Positions 25,969 to 34,975 of a stretch of DNA of 64,000 bases are shown here, in pieces. The stretch is taken from NCBI RefSeq assembly GCF_049319665.1, contig NZ_JBMOUD010000010.1, positions 121,276 to 185,275 on the forward strand, read 5' to 3'. The notes beneath the pieces are model-generated. The model had not been told where the DNA came from, made no database searches, and saw nothing but the letters and a program-made list of their open reading frames with translations. A program made the position numbers and the translations under genes. How positions within the stretch are numbered: position 1 is the stretch's first letter; each line of letters starts with the position of its first letter. The DNA comes from JBMOUD01 sp049319665 (lineage in GTDB: Bacteria; Pseudomonadota; Gammaproteobacteria; Enterobacterales; Enterobacteriaceae).

Positions 25969-26592
25969 TTATTTGTGGTCAAAAAATAATATTGTCGCGG
26001 CAATTCGTGAATGAACGCCCAGTTTTCGTAACAAATTACGGATATGAACTTTGACAGTTTCTTCGGAAATACTCAGTTCATTAGCGACTTGCTTATTTGA
26101 TAGCCCTTTGGCAACTTCACCGAGTACGTTTTTTTCACGATTAGTGAGGAGGTCCATCGGGTTTGATTTTATCTCATGGCAATTTAGCGTGTCGCTCACT
26201 CTGTCACTGAGTTTATTTTGGCCTAATACGACTTGTGATATTTGCTCAAAAAGCTGCTCAGGCGAGCTATCTTTGAACAAATAATCATTGGCACCGGCGC
26301 CCATCATTTTCACAATGTCATCCGGGTTATCTGAATCGGTAAATACGATGATTTTGACTTTGCTATCTCGCTTACGTAGCGAGTTAAGCATCTCAAGTCC
26401 TGATATATCATGCATATTGCTACCGAGAATGATTATATCAAGTGGTAAGTGGCTAGCGTTAATGAGGGCATCGTTTCCGCTGTCAGCCTCTGCTGCGATA
26501 TCAAACTGTGGGTTACGAGTTAACAACTGGCGTATACCACGACGCATTAATGGATGTGCATCAACGATCATCACTCTAAAGCTTTGTTTCAT
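25969..26592 (-). CDS. NarP-like response regulator with degenerate receiver
   Basis: LuxR/NarL-type regulator of 207 residues (E. coli NarP 215). The C-terminal helix-turn-helix is intact: LTNREKNVLGEVAKGLSNKQ, SISEETVKVHIRNLLRKLGV and SRIAATILF match NarP closely. In the receiver domain the acidic pocket keeps one Asp (MIVDAHPLM: Asp11, then Ala12 for the second Asp). At the phospho-acceptor position (IIILGSNM) Gly57 replaces the Asp found in E. coli (VILLDLNM). The conserved Thr/Ser (VFTDSD) and Lys (YLFKDSS) remain. It therefore probably acts without phosphorylation. It lies beside acrD where E. coli has narQ. A GTG lies directly before the ATG. Confidence 0.88.
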   Translation of the reverse strand: MKQSFRVMIVDAHPLMRRGIRQLLTRNPQFDIAAEADSGNDALINASHLPLDIIILGSNMHDISGLEMLNSLRKRDSKVKIIVFTDSDNPDDIVKMMGAGANDYLFKDSSPEQLFEQISQVVLGQNKLSDRVSDTLNCHEIKSNPMDLLTNREKNVLGEVAKGLSNKQVANELSISEETVKVHIRNLLRKLGVHSRIAATILFFDHK

Positions 26593-26786
26593 CACTTGTA
26601 CTGCTCCTTTAATTGGTACTATCCCTTCCTAGAGAATGTGAACTGCTAACCCTTATACGATATGACTGAATCGCAAAAATCACTCAATAGCATCGTTATT
26701 GAATAGCAATGTTACTGAATAAACTTTGTTTTTCGCTGCTTAAGGGTTCTATCATTGCGCAATGACGACCTGATTGGAGATGAGCC

Positions 26787-27362
26787 GTGCACGACAAGAT
26801 AGAAATCATTAAAAACCAGTTACTATCAGATAATTGGTTTGTACTGCGTAACTATACCTATGATCTCATTAAAAAAGATGGTTCGACCATACGACATAAA
26901 CGTGAAGTTTACGATCGCGGTAATGGCGCGACCATCTTGCTTTACAACCGCGCGAAAAAAACGGTTTTGTTAATTAACCAATTCCGTCTTGCTACTTATG
27001 TTAACGGAAACACCAGCGGTATGTTACTCGAAACTTGTGCCGGTTTACTTGATCACGACACGCCAGAAGACTGTATTCGCAAAGAAGCTATTGAGGAAAC
27101 AGGTTTTGCCGTTGGTGAGGTTGAAAAACTGTTCCAATTATACATGTCTCCGGGTGGCGTCACCGAAATTCTGCACTTTTTTGCCGCAGAATATCATGAA
27201 GATCAACGCAAAAATGCTGGTGGCGGCGTGGAAGATGAAGATATTGATGTTATCGAGTTGCCTTTTACCGACGCTTTGGCAATGGTAAAAAGCGGTGAAA
27301 TTACTGATGGTAAGACGGTGATATTACTACAATATGCGCAGACTCAGGGCTGGATGGCCTAA
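26787..27362 (+). CDS. nudK: GDP-mannose pyrophosphatase NudK
   Basis: Nudix hydrolase that splits GDP-mannose (and related sugar nucleotides) into mannose-1-phosphate and GMP. The product is 191 residues, the E. coli length. The Nudix box runs from Gly86 (GLLDHDTPEDCIRKEAIEET) through REAIEE-like metal ligands to about residue 107. SPGGVTEILHFFAAEY and AGGGVEDEDIDV are NudK signatures. The start is GTG at 26787 with GGAG upstream. nudK also lies in the acrD neighbourhood of E. coli. A terminator follows. Confidence 0.95.
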   Translation: MHDKIEIIKNQLLSDNWFVLRNYTYDLIKKDGSTIRHKREVYDRGNGATILLYNRAKKTVLLINQFRLATYVNGNTSGMLLETCAGLLDHDTPEDCIRKEAIEETGFAVGEVEKLFQLYMSPGGVTEILHFFAAEYHEDQRKNAGGGVEDEDIDVIELPFTDALAMVKSGEITDGKTVILLQYAQTQGWMA

Positions 27363-27378
27363 GCATTGATGTTGATGA

Positions 27379-27423
27379 TTATTATCCGGTTTTAGCCAAA
27401 CTGGATAATAACCTTGTTTTTTG
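27379..27423 (+). terminator. Terminator after nudK
   Basis: TTATTATCCGGTTT and AAACTGGATAATAA form a 14-bp stem with one G-T pair and a 5-nt loop, followed by CCTTGTTTTTTG. It starts 17 nt after the nudK stop. Confidence 0.82.
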
Positions 27424-27495
27424 TGTAACAAATTATTGGCAAGCAATCTACCGACGCGTGCATCGGCCTAAACGCAGTATTTATGTGTCTGGTAT

Positions 27496-28725
27496 TTATT
27501 GCTTTGGTAATACCAATGCCACCCCGCCGGGATGTTGTTCAATATAGTTCCAGGGCAATACTGACCAGCTGATATTTTCACAAACACGCATTGCTCTGGC
27601 AAACGCGGGGACCACCATTAACCCTTTAGGGGTAAAGTACCAATTAGGGTAGTACCAAATTTCATCATCACGGTAATCACAATCATTATCTCTTCTATTT
27701 TTCTGCATTTTATCTGGATACAACAGATTTAGCGTTGAAATCAGTGATGAAGCAAATCTCTTTTCCCGGTAGCTCAGATAGGTTTCAAAGCTTACATTGT
27801 TGGCTTCTTTATTATCGCGATTGCCATTATATAAATCGCTTTCTGCGCCATATGAGTAATGAAATGGTTTCTCTTTCCCAACCCAAAATACATCCTCTAA
27901 CGCTAAATGTTTGCCGGTTTGTGCATTAAGGTTAAGTGAGGAATCACTCATATCAGGGTGCGCACCGCCGCAGTCATATTCAGTAATTACTTTGGCACTG
28001 ATAACCGCAGAGGAAATGAATTCTGGGGTAACTGTTTGTTTGAAAACAGCTTTAGAAAAACGACTCGCGCTGAGCATACAGCTATGATAATTAATCACTT
28101 CCTGCATCATCCGCGCTTTTAGCTGGTTATTTAACAGCGCGAGTTGAGCATCGGGAAAGCCGGAGACTAAAGTAAATAAAGCAATCTTAGACTGGGGTTC
28201 ATGCCACCATTGCAGCTTATAACCCATGAATGTTTGTATTTTGCCGGGCACCAGTGGCAAATCACTTACCCGTAAATACTCATAAGGATCGTTTTGCAGA
28301 AGTCTATCCAAATAAGTGCCATTCTGGCTTGGTAAGAGTGACACAGGCATGAGATGTAACGGCAATATCTTCCCTTGCGTATCCGTCCAACTCCCTTGCC
28401 AGCCTGAATAGCCGTCCGGTTGTAACATTAACGTTGGGCGTGGTGAGTCATTTAAGTTATCGGTACCTTCTTTTAAAATAAGCGCTTTGCCATCCATTGC
28501 GCCGTTGAGCGGTAAATCCATTTTGTATTTTTGATAAAAATAGCGCCCTGTTATTGCCTCTGGCCGATTGAAATTTAATTCAAAGACCACCGCCGCGGAA
28601 CCTAAGGTGCCACGAAATACGGCCAGCGGAGATTCTGCCCACGCTGATAGCGAAGCAAGGAGCAATAGCAACAGGGTTAGCTTCAGCTTTAATTGACTAA
28701 AAATGAGAGATACCCCTCTTACCAT
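27496..28725 (-). CDS. Secreted protein of unknown function
   Basis: A 409-residue protein with a clear signal peptide (KLTLLLLLLASLSAWA then ES, cleavage near residue 30). The mature part starts with a beta-rich domain (AVFRGTLGSAAVVFELNFN). The C-terminal half, with TEYDCGGAHPDMSDSS and LNAQTGKHLALEDVFW, resembles the DUF3298/RsiV-type periplasmic fold by my recollection; this is not certain. I chose ATG at 28725, which puts the signal peptide at the N-terminus; the frame stays open 49 codons upstream. It is on the opposite strand to its neighbours nudK and the DUF1176 gene. Confidence 0.65.
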   Translation of the reverse strand: MVRGVSLIFSQLKLKLTLLLLLLASLSAWAESPLAVFRGTLGSAAVVFELNFNRPEAITGRYFYQKYKMDLPLNGAMDGKALILKEGTDNLNDSPRPTLMLQPDGYSGWQGSWTDTQGKILPLHLMPVSLLPSQNGTYLDRLLQNDPYEYLRVSDLPLVPGKIQTFMGYKLQWWHEPQSKIALFTLVSGFPDAQLALLNNQLKARMMQEVINYHSCMLSASRFSKAVFKQTVTPEFISSAVISAKVITEYDCGGAHPDMSDSSLNLNAQTGKHLALEDVFWVGKEKPFHYSYGAESDLYNGNRDNKEANNVSFETYLSYREKRFASSLISTLNLLYPDKMQKNRRDNDCDYRDDEIWYYPNWYFTPKGLMVVPAFARAMRVCENISWSVLPWNYIEQHPGGVALVLPKQ

Positions 28726-29018
28726 CCATCGACGCCTTTTAACGAATTCACGCAGTATTTCTTCACAGAATATCAGTCCTTTGTGTTGGTAAGCGTTTAA
28801 CAGAGCAACAAAACGTGTGCGGAATGTCATATTCGTCATACTTACTGCGGTCAGCGTTGCCAGTGGCCTCACTATTTTGAATAGCTTTAGGGGTTGGCAT
28901 ACTCAAATTGCTGGTATTCCTTTCTCATTACAGATAAATAAATGATGATTTCTAACCACTTCCTTTGTGCCGATTGCGGTAATATTAGGAAGATTATTCC
29001 GCAAAAGAGCCGAGTGTG

Positions 29019-30092
29019 ATGAGACTTTATTGGATAACTGCCCCTTTGCTGCTGATGGTTTCCTTACTAGGAAATCGCCTCCATGCTGAGCCGTTACAAC
29101 GGGTTTACACGGATTGGCAGCTCAGTTGCGATAACATTAATCGTTGTCTGGTGCGCAGTACGCAGGACAGTCAGGGATTGGTGTTACAACTCTATCGGGA
29201 AGCCGGTCCGGAAGGTAAAACCAGTCTGACGATTGATTATCAAAAAAATAATGATGAGCAATTAATGGATGCGGTTTTGGCTAATCACTTAACACTCAAC
29301 GGGAAACCGCTGAATTTTAACCGCCGCGAATGGGAAATCAGTAAAAGGCATATCAGCAGTAATAATCATCTGGTCATCGGTGATTTTATTGCCAATATCC
29401 GTGATGCCAACCAATTACAATTGAGCGGCAAACTCGATTCGCAACAAACGATTCACCCCACGCTTTCTTTGAAGGGATTAAAAGCCGCGTTGCTGGCAAT
29501 TGATGAACAGCAAGGCCGCATTGGTACTAAGAGCGCATGGAGCGGGCGAGGGAATAAGCCGGTGAACAGCGTTCCTGCGGCACTTACAGCACCACTGCTT
29601 GTTCGTTTTAATGCACCACACCCGCTTAACGAAGGGGAAATCTCAGCCATTACCCAAAGTATGGCGACCAGTATTGATAATAATGATTGCAGCCTGGAAC
29701 AGTCTGAACGAGAAGTGCATCTCTATGCGTTAAGCAATGATAAGGCGCTGATGACAATCGATTGTGATATGGGTGCTTACAATCAATTTATGCTGGCTTT
29801 CAGCGTTTCGCGGCAGCCGCCTTATAAATCGGCAGCTTTACAGTTAACCTTGCCGTTCAAGCTTGGCGATGATGATAGCGCACCAGAGTTGATTAATGCC
29901 GATTACGATCCGAAAACTGGCGAACTCTCCACCTTAGATAAAGGACGAGGGTTAGGGGATTGCGGGGTATCAACTCGCTGGGTATTTGATGGATCGGCTT
30001 TTCGTTTAGCCTCTTATACCTCGGAGCCAAGCTGCGATGGATTCAGCCGCGATGGGCAATGGCCAGTATTATGGGTAACGAAAAAGCCCTAA
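29019..30092 (+). CDS. ypfG: DUF1176 periplasmic protein (YpfG-like)
   Basis: A 357-residue protein with a signal peptide (ITAPLLLMVSLLGNRLHA then EP). It matches the DUF1176 family: early VYTDWQLSCDNINRCLV, and late LGDCGVSTRWVFDGSAFRLA and DGQWPVLW. E. coli YpfG belongs to this family and lies beside nudK, which supports the name, although I rely on memory for it. Function is unknown; its Cys residues may form periplasmic disulfides. GTG at 29016 and ATG at 29019 are adjacent alternatives. Confidence 0.75.
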   Translation: MRLYWITAPLLLMVSLLGNRLHAEPLQRVYTDWQLSCDNINRCLVRSTQDSQGLVLQLYREAGPEGKTSLTIDYQKNNDEQLMDAVLANHLTLNGKPLNFNRREWEISKRHISSNNHLVIGDFIANIRDANQLQLSGKLDSQQTIHPTLSLKGLKAALLAIDEQQGRIGTKSAWSGRGNKPVNSVPAALTAPLLVRFNAPHPLNEGEISAITQSMATSIDNNDCSLEQSEREVHLYALSNDKALMTIDCDMGAYNQFMLAFSVSRQPPYKSAALQLTLPFKLGDDDSAPELINADYDPKTGELSTLDKGRGLGDCGVSTRWVFDGSAFRLASYTSEPSCDGFSRDGQWPVLWVTKKP

Positions 30093-30115
30093 GCGTTTTT
30101 ACCGTCAATTCAAAT

Positions 30116-30162
30116 ACGGCGTCTCTCGCATAACAAGATTCAATTATTGCCAGAGACGCCGT
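30116..30162 (+). terminator. Inverted repeat after the DUF1176 gene
   Basis: ACGGCGTCTCT and AGAGACGCCGT are perfect 11-bp arms with a 25-nt loop, 24 nt after the stop. There is no strong T-run (TATTAGG). It lies between two convergent genes, so a terminator or mRNA-end role is likely. Confidence 0.5.
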
Positions 30163-30206
30163 TATTAGGTTACATCAATATCAGTATCGTATGTTCTTAT
30201 GGCAAC

Positions 30207-31016
30207 TTACTTGCCATCCCACACTTTCAAGTTGGCATCACGGGTTTGCAACTGCTGCTCTGGGGTAAGTTTGTTATAACCTGCCGCCAATCCACTTTCC
30301 CAATCACCGTACAGTGGGTTAGGCAACACAATAAACTGCGTGCCGAACAGCTTGTGGTTCTGGTTCACAAAGTCACGACGCTCTACGTTACCTTTATGGT
30401 AAGTCGCTGCACCGAAGTCATTCAGGTTGTCACCTAAATACAACACCACATTGTAGCCTTCGGCCTTAATGGCATCGAAGCGCGCCTGTTTATTAGAGCT
30501 GCCGGTATTTAGACGCACGGTTTTTTCCGTTACGTTCGGGAAGCCTAAGCGTTGCAGATTGGCAACTGTCGCAGCGTAGTCTTTTTGGTCACGGTTTGAG
30601 ACATAGAATATGGTGCCGTCATGGCTATCAACATAACGAGCAAAATCAACTGCGCCTGGGATAGCAGTGGCTTGTTTAGCCTGCACCCATCTTGACCAGC
30701 TTTCGCTATCGAAAGGCTTACCTGCTTTAACCTGCCATGCGCTATAGGCGCTGTTGTTGATCATGGTTTCGTCGAGATCGACGATCACCGCTTTTGGTTT
30801 ACCCGTTAACGACGCCGCATGGTCAAAGGCTTGAGTGGCGATGCTGAAAGATTGATAAGTCAACGCTTGATACTCGCCAGATTGCTGGAACCAGTTCAAC
30901 GCCATGACGGTTTGTTGGTTTAGCTGGGCCTGCGCATCTTGCTTGTTCTGTTGCGCGCAACCGGTGAGTGCCAGTAGAACTAAGGCACTGACGCTATAAA
31001 GTGAAACTTTTTTCAT
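30207..31016 (-). CDS. Lipoprotein e(P4)-type acid phosphatase / 5'-nucleotidase
   Basis: Class C (HAD, DDDD-type) phosphatase of the outer-membrane e(P4) family, which dephosphorylates nucleotides such as NMN in the periplasm. The 269-residue product has a lipobox ALTGC near residue 20 after a hydrophobic core. HAD motif I is VIVDLDETMINNS, motif II is YVSNRDQKD and the final Asp motif is LYLGDNLNDF. This sets it apart from AphA (class B). It is alone between two terminator regions. The start is ATG at 31016; an upstream GTG (31028) is possible. Confidence 0.9.
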   Translation of the reverse strand: MKKVSLYSVSALVLLALTGCAQQNKQDAQAQLNQQTVMALNWFQQSGEYQALTYQSFSIATQAFDHAASLTGKPKAVIVDLDETMINNSAYSAWQVKAGKPFDSESWSRWVQAKQATAIPGAVDFARYVDSHDGTIFYVSNRDQKDYAATVANLQRLGFPNVTEKTVRLNTGSSNKQARFDAIKAEGYNVVLYLGDNLNDFGAATYHKGNVERRDFVNQNHKLFGTQFIVLPNPLYGDWESGLAAGYNKLTPEQQLQTRDANLKVWDGK

Positions 31017-31179
31017 GACTTTCTTCACCCTTTCTCATTATGGTTAGAAGATCAACAATGATCCCTGTTGTATTTCGACATGCTGTTTAGCAGCACATTA
31101 TGACAAAAGCCATAAAACTTTAGCAGATTCAGCAAATTGAGAAAGCTGGAAATGGTAAAAATCCGAGAACGAACGGATT

Positions 31180-31224
31180 TATCCCCAAAATCATTGCCCT
31201 GCAATTTGAAGTATGACGGGTATA
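31180..31224. repeat. Mini-ERIC (45 bp, internal part deleted)
   Basis: TATCCCCAAAATCATTGC joins directly to CTGCAATTTGAAGTATGACGG ending GTATA. The two halves are the left and right ends of ERIC with the central palindrome missing. It lies downstream of the porin gene. Confidence 0.65.
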
Positions 31225-31228
31225 GACG

Positions 31229-31257
31229 TAAAAAAGCCGGGAGGATGAATCCCGGCA
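31229..31257 (-). terminator. Terminator of the porin gene
   Basis: GCCGGGA (31236-31242) pairs with TCCCGGC (31250-31256). On the minus strand the stem is followed by TTTTTTACG. It lies 47 nt beyond the porin stop codon. Confidence 0.85.
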
Positions 31258-31303
31258 AAACAACACAATGAATGTTTATAAACTAGACGAGGGTAATAAC
31301 AGC

Positions 31304-32422
31304 TTAGAACTGGTAAACCAGACCTACAGCAACGATGTTATCGCTGTTCAGGCCCAAGGTATTGTTAGAACCTAAACGGTTGATTTGATAATCAACGAAG
31401 GTCGACATGTTTTTGTTGAAGTAGTAATAGGTTGCTACGTCAATGTATTTGGTCAGGTTAGCATTGCCCACGCCTTCGATATCTTTCGCTTTGGTCTGCA
31501 CGTAGCCCAAAGATGGACGCAGGCCGAAGTCGAATTGATATTGCGCAATGGCTTCGAAGGTCTGAGTTTTGTTCGCATAACCGCTGACTGAGCTTGTTGT
31601 CAGGCTTGAAGCACCAGCAGGGACAGATACCGGCAGCATATTACGTGTTTCAGCATAGATGGTTGCCAGGTAAACGCCGTTGTTGTCATATTTCAGACCG
31701 CCGGTCCAAGCTTCAGCTTTGCTGCCTTGGCCAATTGCGGATTGTTGTTGGCTCAGAGTACGGTTAGATGATGCGTAAGCACCCGCAGCCGTGAAACCAG
31801 CGCCAAGATCGTAGCTTGAAGATAAGGAGAAACCATCGCCATTAGCCGCTTTGGCTGCACGACCGTTACTTCCGGTAGTGTCTTGGTTTTTGCCTTGGTA
31901 TTGCAGGGCGATATTCAGGCCATCAACCAAACCGAAGAAGCCACGGTTACGGTAAGTTGCCAAGCCGTTAGCACGACCAGTCATGAAGCGGTCAGCTTTG
32001 GTGTAACCGTCACCACCAAATTCTGGCATAACGTCGGTGAAGGATTCAACGTCGTACAGTGTGCCGTAGTTACGGCCGTAGTCGAATGAACCATATTGAC
32101 CGAATTTCAGACCAGCAAAGCCCAGACGGGTTTTAGTGCCAGAACCCGCAGTACCTTGTGATTCTGCGGCGTTATCAGCAACCTGATATTCCCATTGACC
32201 GTAACCGGTCATCAGGTCGTTAATTTTTGTTTGGCCTTTAAAACCGAAACGCACGTAGCTTTGGTCGCCATCGTTGGCGTTTGAGCTAGAGAAATAATGT
32301 TCGGCTTTCACTTTTCCATATAGATCAAGCTGGTTTCCGTCTTTGTTATAGATTTCTGCTGCTTGTGCGCCGGAGGCAATGATTAATGATGGAACTAAGA
32401 TCGCCAAAATATTGAGTTTCAT
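31304..32422 (-). CDS. OmpC/OmpF-type general porin
   Basis: A 372-residue outer-membrane trimeric porin. Signal peptide MKLNILAILVPSLIIASGAQA is cut before AEIYNKDGNQ, the classic porin N-terminus. The constriction loop L3 has PEFGGDGYTKADRFMTGRANG, and the protein ends in VAVGLVYQF, with the terminal Phe needed for BAM recognition. It is not possible to say from sequence alone whether it is the OmpC or OmpF ortholog. Expression is probably controlled by OmpR in the 250 bases before dinG; I did not identify a box. Confidence 0.92.
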   Translation of the reverse strand: MKLNILAILVPSLIIASGAQAAEIYNKDGNQLDLYGKVKAEHYFSSSNANDGDQSYVRFGFKGQTKINDLMTGYGQWEYQVADNAAESQGTAGSGTKTRLGFAGLKFGQYGSFDYGRNYGTLYDVESFTDVMPEFGGDGYTKADRFMTGRANGLATYRNRGFFGLVDGLNIALQYQGKNQDTTGSNGRAAKAANGDGFSLSSSYDLGAGFTAAGAYASSNRTLSQQQSAIGQGSKAEAWTGGLKYDNNGVYLATIYAETRNMLPVSVPAGASSLTTSSVSGYANKTQTFEAIAQYQFDFGLRPSLGYVQTKAKDIEGVGNANLTKYIDVATYYYFNKNMSTFVDYQINRLGSNNTLGLNSDNIVAVGLVYQF

Positions 32423-32685
32423 GTTTTAAATGCCCTGAATTTTAGTATGAAAGATCGTTGCTATCATGTGTGTGCTGGTGGTCTAAGGTGGACCTCAAAT
32501 TTTCACAGCGATGGGATTTTTACCGTATCTTTGTTATCGATTTATGACAGTTCGAAATAACTCTCCTTTTTATCCTCATAATCCCTTGACGTTTGTTGAA
32601 GAAAAAACCAAAGGTATTTTGTTGGCTGACGCAGAGGAATGTCTGTGGGACAATGGCGGCCACACTTCGTATAGATAAGAGATGC

Positions 32686-34860
32686 ATGGCGCTGTCTTTT
32701 GCAGTAAAAGAACAAATCAGTCAGTGGTATAAGGCGTTACAACAACAAATCCCTGATTTTATTTCGCGAGCTCCGCAGCGGCAGATGATTGCCGAGGTGG
32801 CTAAAGCGTTTTCTGGTGACAGTGCGCGACATTTAGCCATTGAAGCACCGACAGGTGTCGGTAAAACGTTGTCATACCTTATCCCCGGTATTGCAGTCAG
32901 TCGTGCCGAGGAGAAGCCACTCATTGTCAGCACCGCCAACGTTGCGTTGCAGGATCAGATTTACAGTAAAGATTTACCGCTGCTGAAAAAAATCATTCCC
33001 GATCTTAAATTTACCGGGGCTTTTGGCCGTGGCCGTTACGTGTGCCCACGTAATCTGGCTGCTATGACCAATGAGAATTCTCAAGGTGATTTAGGATTAT
33101 TTTTGGGTGATGAATTGGCTCCTTCCAACGGTGAAGAGCATCAGTTATGCAAAACATTGGAAGGCGCTCTCACACGTTATCAATGGGACGGGCTGCGCGA
33201 TCACTACCCACAAACTATCCAAGATCCGCTGTGGCTGAAGATAAGCACCGATAAAGCCAATTGCTTATCACGCAACTGCCATTACTTTCGCGAATGCCCT
33301 TATTTTGTCGCGAGAAAAGAGATTGAAAGCGCGGATGTGGTGGTAACTAACCACGCATTAGTGATGGCGGCACTGGAATCTGAATCGGTATTACCGCCAG
33401 CCAAAGATTTGTTATTAGTGCTCGATGAAGGCCATCATCTGCCGGAAGTGGCGCGTGACGCGTTGGAAGTGGACGCCGAGATCACCGCAGTATGGAATCA
33501 TCTGCAGTTGGATAATTTTGTTCGCCAAATCGAACAATGCCTGGCGTTGTTCACGCCGAAAAATCCACCGCCATTGGCCAATGCTGAGCGTTTACACAAC
33601 CATTGCGCTGAAATGCGCGAATTGCTGTTGCTGATAGAGCAGCAGGTCACACTTTACTTACCTGCTGAACAACCTGATGCGGAATATCGTTTTGAAATGG
33701 GGCACCTGCCTGCCGAGTTGCTAGAGCTGTGTGCCCGACTGTTTAAGCTAACGGATGGGTTGCGCAGCCTGGCCGAATTTATGCTTAATGATCTCAGCGA
33801 AAAAACCGGAAAACATGATGTGATGCGCTTACATCGTGCCATTTTGCAGATGAGCAGAATGTTGGGTTATCTGGAAACCATGAGTAAATTATGGCGATTA
33901 GCGGCAATGGATAAATCGTCTAATGCGCCAATAGGTAAATGGGTTTCTCGCGCCTATTTTGATAACCAGACTCACCTGATGTTCCACTGTGCCGGGTTAC
34001 GGGTCAGCGATCAGCTGGAAAAAATGCTCTGGCGCAAAGTGCCGCATGTGGTGCTGACATCGGCAACGTTGCGCTCTTTAAACAGCTTTTCCCGCTTGCA
34101 GGAATTGAGCGGCCTAACGGAAAAAGCAGGCGATCGTTTTATTAGCCTCGATTCGCCGTTTAATCATATCGATCAGGGGAAACTGGTGCTTCCGCAGATG
34201 AAGCATGAACCACTGATGGCTAATGAAGCAGCACATATCGCCGAGATGGCAGAGTTTTTCCGTGCCGAACTGGCCGAGGCAAAGCACTTGGGCTTATTGG
34301 TGCTGTTTGCCAGCAACCGCGCGCTGCAGCAATTTGTCGAACTGATGCCGGATTTGCGTTTAATGCTGTTAGTACAAGGCGACCAGCCTCGCTATCGTCT
34401 GGTAGAAGAACATCGTAAACGGGTTGAAGCCGGTAAAGTTAGCGTGTTGATTGGTTTGCAGTCTTTCGCCGAAGGGTTGGATTTGAAAGGGGAGTTGTTG
34501 ACTCAGGTTCATATCCACAAAATTGCCTTCCCGCCGATCGACAGCCCGGTAATTCTTACCGAAGGAGAATGGTTGAAAACCCTCAAACGTTATCCTTTTG
34601 AAGTGCAGAGCTTGCCTAGCGCCTCATTCAACTTAATCCAGCAAGTAGGGCGGCTGATCCGTAGTCATCAATGCCATGGCGAAATCGTTATCTACGACCG
34701 TCGTTTGCTGACTAAAAACTATGGCTCTCGGCTGTTGGCCGCTTTGCCCGTTTTCCCGATTGAACAACGTGAAATGCCCGAGGCGGGTAAATATGTTGCG
34801 GTAAAACTGGCGAAAACGGTGGTCAAAAAAAGCGGGCGTAAGCGTACAACTCGGCGCTAG
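32686..34860 (+). CDS. dinG: ATP-dependent DNA helicase DinG
   Basis: Fe-S superfamily 2 helicase (XPD-like) that unwinds R-loops and forked DNA. The product is 724 residues (E. coli 716). Walker A is APTGVGKT (about 54-61), the DEAH-type box is DEGH (247-250), and four Cys (120, 193, 198, 204) ligate the Fe-S cluster. ATG at 32686 was chosen to match the E. coli start (MALxxxVKxQI); a longer frame exists. In E. coli dinG is LexA-regulated; I find no CTGT-N8-ACAG box in the 250 bases upstream. ybiB follows as in E. coli but with inserted genes. Confidence 0.96.
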   Translation: MALSFAVKEQISQWYKALQQQIPDFISRAPQRQMIAEVAKAFSGDSARHLAIEAPTGVGKTLSYLIPGIAVSRAEEKPLIVSTANVALQDQIYSKDLPLLKKIIPDLKFTGAFGRGRYVCPRNLAAMTNENSQGDLGLFLGDELAPSNGEEHQLCKTLEGALTRYQWDGLRDHYPQTIQDPLWLKISTDKANCLSRNCHYFRECPYFVARKEIESADVVVTNHALVMAALESESVLPPAKDLLLVLDEGHHLPEVARDALEVDAEITAVWNHLQLDNFVRQIEQCLALFTPKNPPPLANAERLHNHCAEMRELLLLIEQQVTLYLPAEQPDAEYRFEMGHLPAELLELCARLFKLTDGLRSLAEFMLNDLSEKTGKHDVMRLHRAILQMSRMLGYLETMSKLWRLAAMDKSSNAPIGKWVSRAYFDNQTHLMFHCAGLRVSDQLEKMLWRKVPHVVLTSATLRSLNSFSRLQELSGLTEKAGDRFISLDSPFNHIDQGKLVLPQMKHEPLMANEAAHIAEMAEFFRAELAEAKHLGLLVLFASNRALQQFVELMPDLRLMLLVQGDQPRYRLVEEHRKRVEAGKVSVLIGLQSFAEGLDLKGELLTQVHIHKIAFPPIDSPVILTEGEWLKTLKRYPFEVQSLPSASFNLIQQVGRLIRSHQCHGEIVIYDRRLLTKNYGSRLLAALPVFPIEQREMPEAGKYVAVKLAKTVVKKSGRKRTTRR

Positions 34861-34872
34861 AGTAATATGATT

Positions 34873-34957
34873 ATCGAGGGATAAATATATCTCTCATCAA
34901 CCTTGAGAACAGAATGTATTCTGTCTCTTAAAGTATGATGAGTTTTTATCCCTCGAT
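34873..34957. terminator. Nested palindrome between dinG and the GT-like gene
   Basis: ATCGAGGGATAAA (34873-34885) and TTTATCCCTCGAT (34945-34957) are perfect 13-bp arms. Inside are CTCATCA/TGATGAG and ACAGAAT/ATTCTGT arms, giving one long imperfect hairpin with side bulges. It lies 12 nt after dinG and 18 nt before the convergent gene, so it could terminate both. Confidence 0.7.
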
Positions 34958-34975
34958 TATTTTATTATTTCACTA

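Noticed and set aside
27496..28872. Long 458-codon version of the secreted protein
   Set aside because: The first 49 residues are charged and precede an evident signal peptide; the internal ATG at 28725 gives a normal secreted protein.
28840..28920. Possible ERIC remnant upstream of the secreted protein
   Set aside because: Only a few blocks such as GTCATACTT resemble ERIC; both ends are missing.
30207..31016. Assignment of the acid phosphatase as AphA
   Set aside because: Lipobox, DLDETM and the closing motif fit the class C e(P4) family, not class B AphA.
32430..32685. LexA box before dinG
   Set aside because: No CTGT-N8-ACAG was found; isolated CTGT and ACAG are not correctly spaced.
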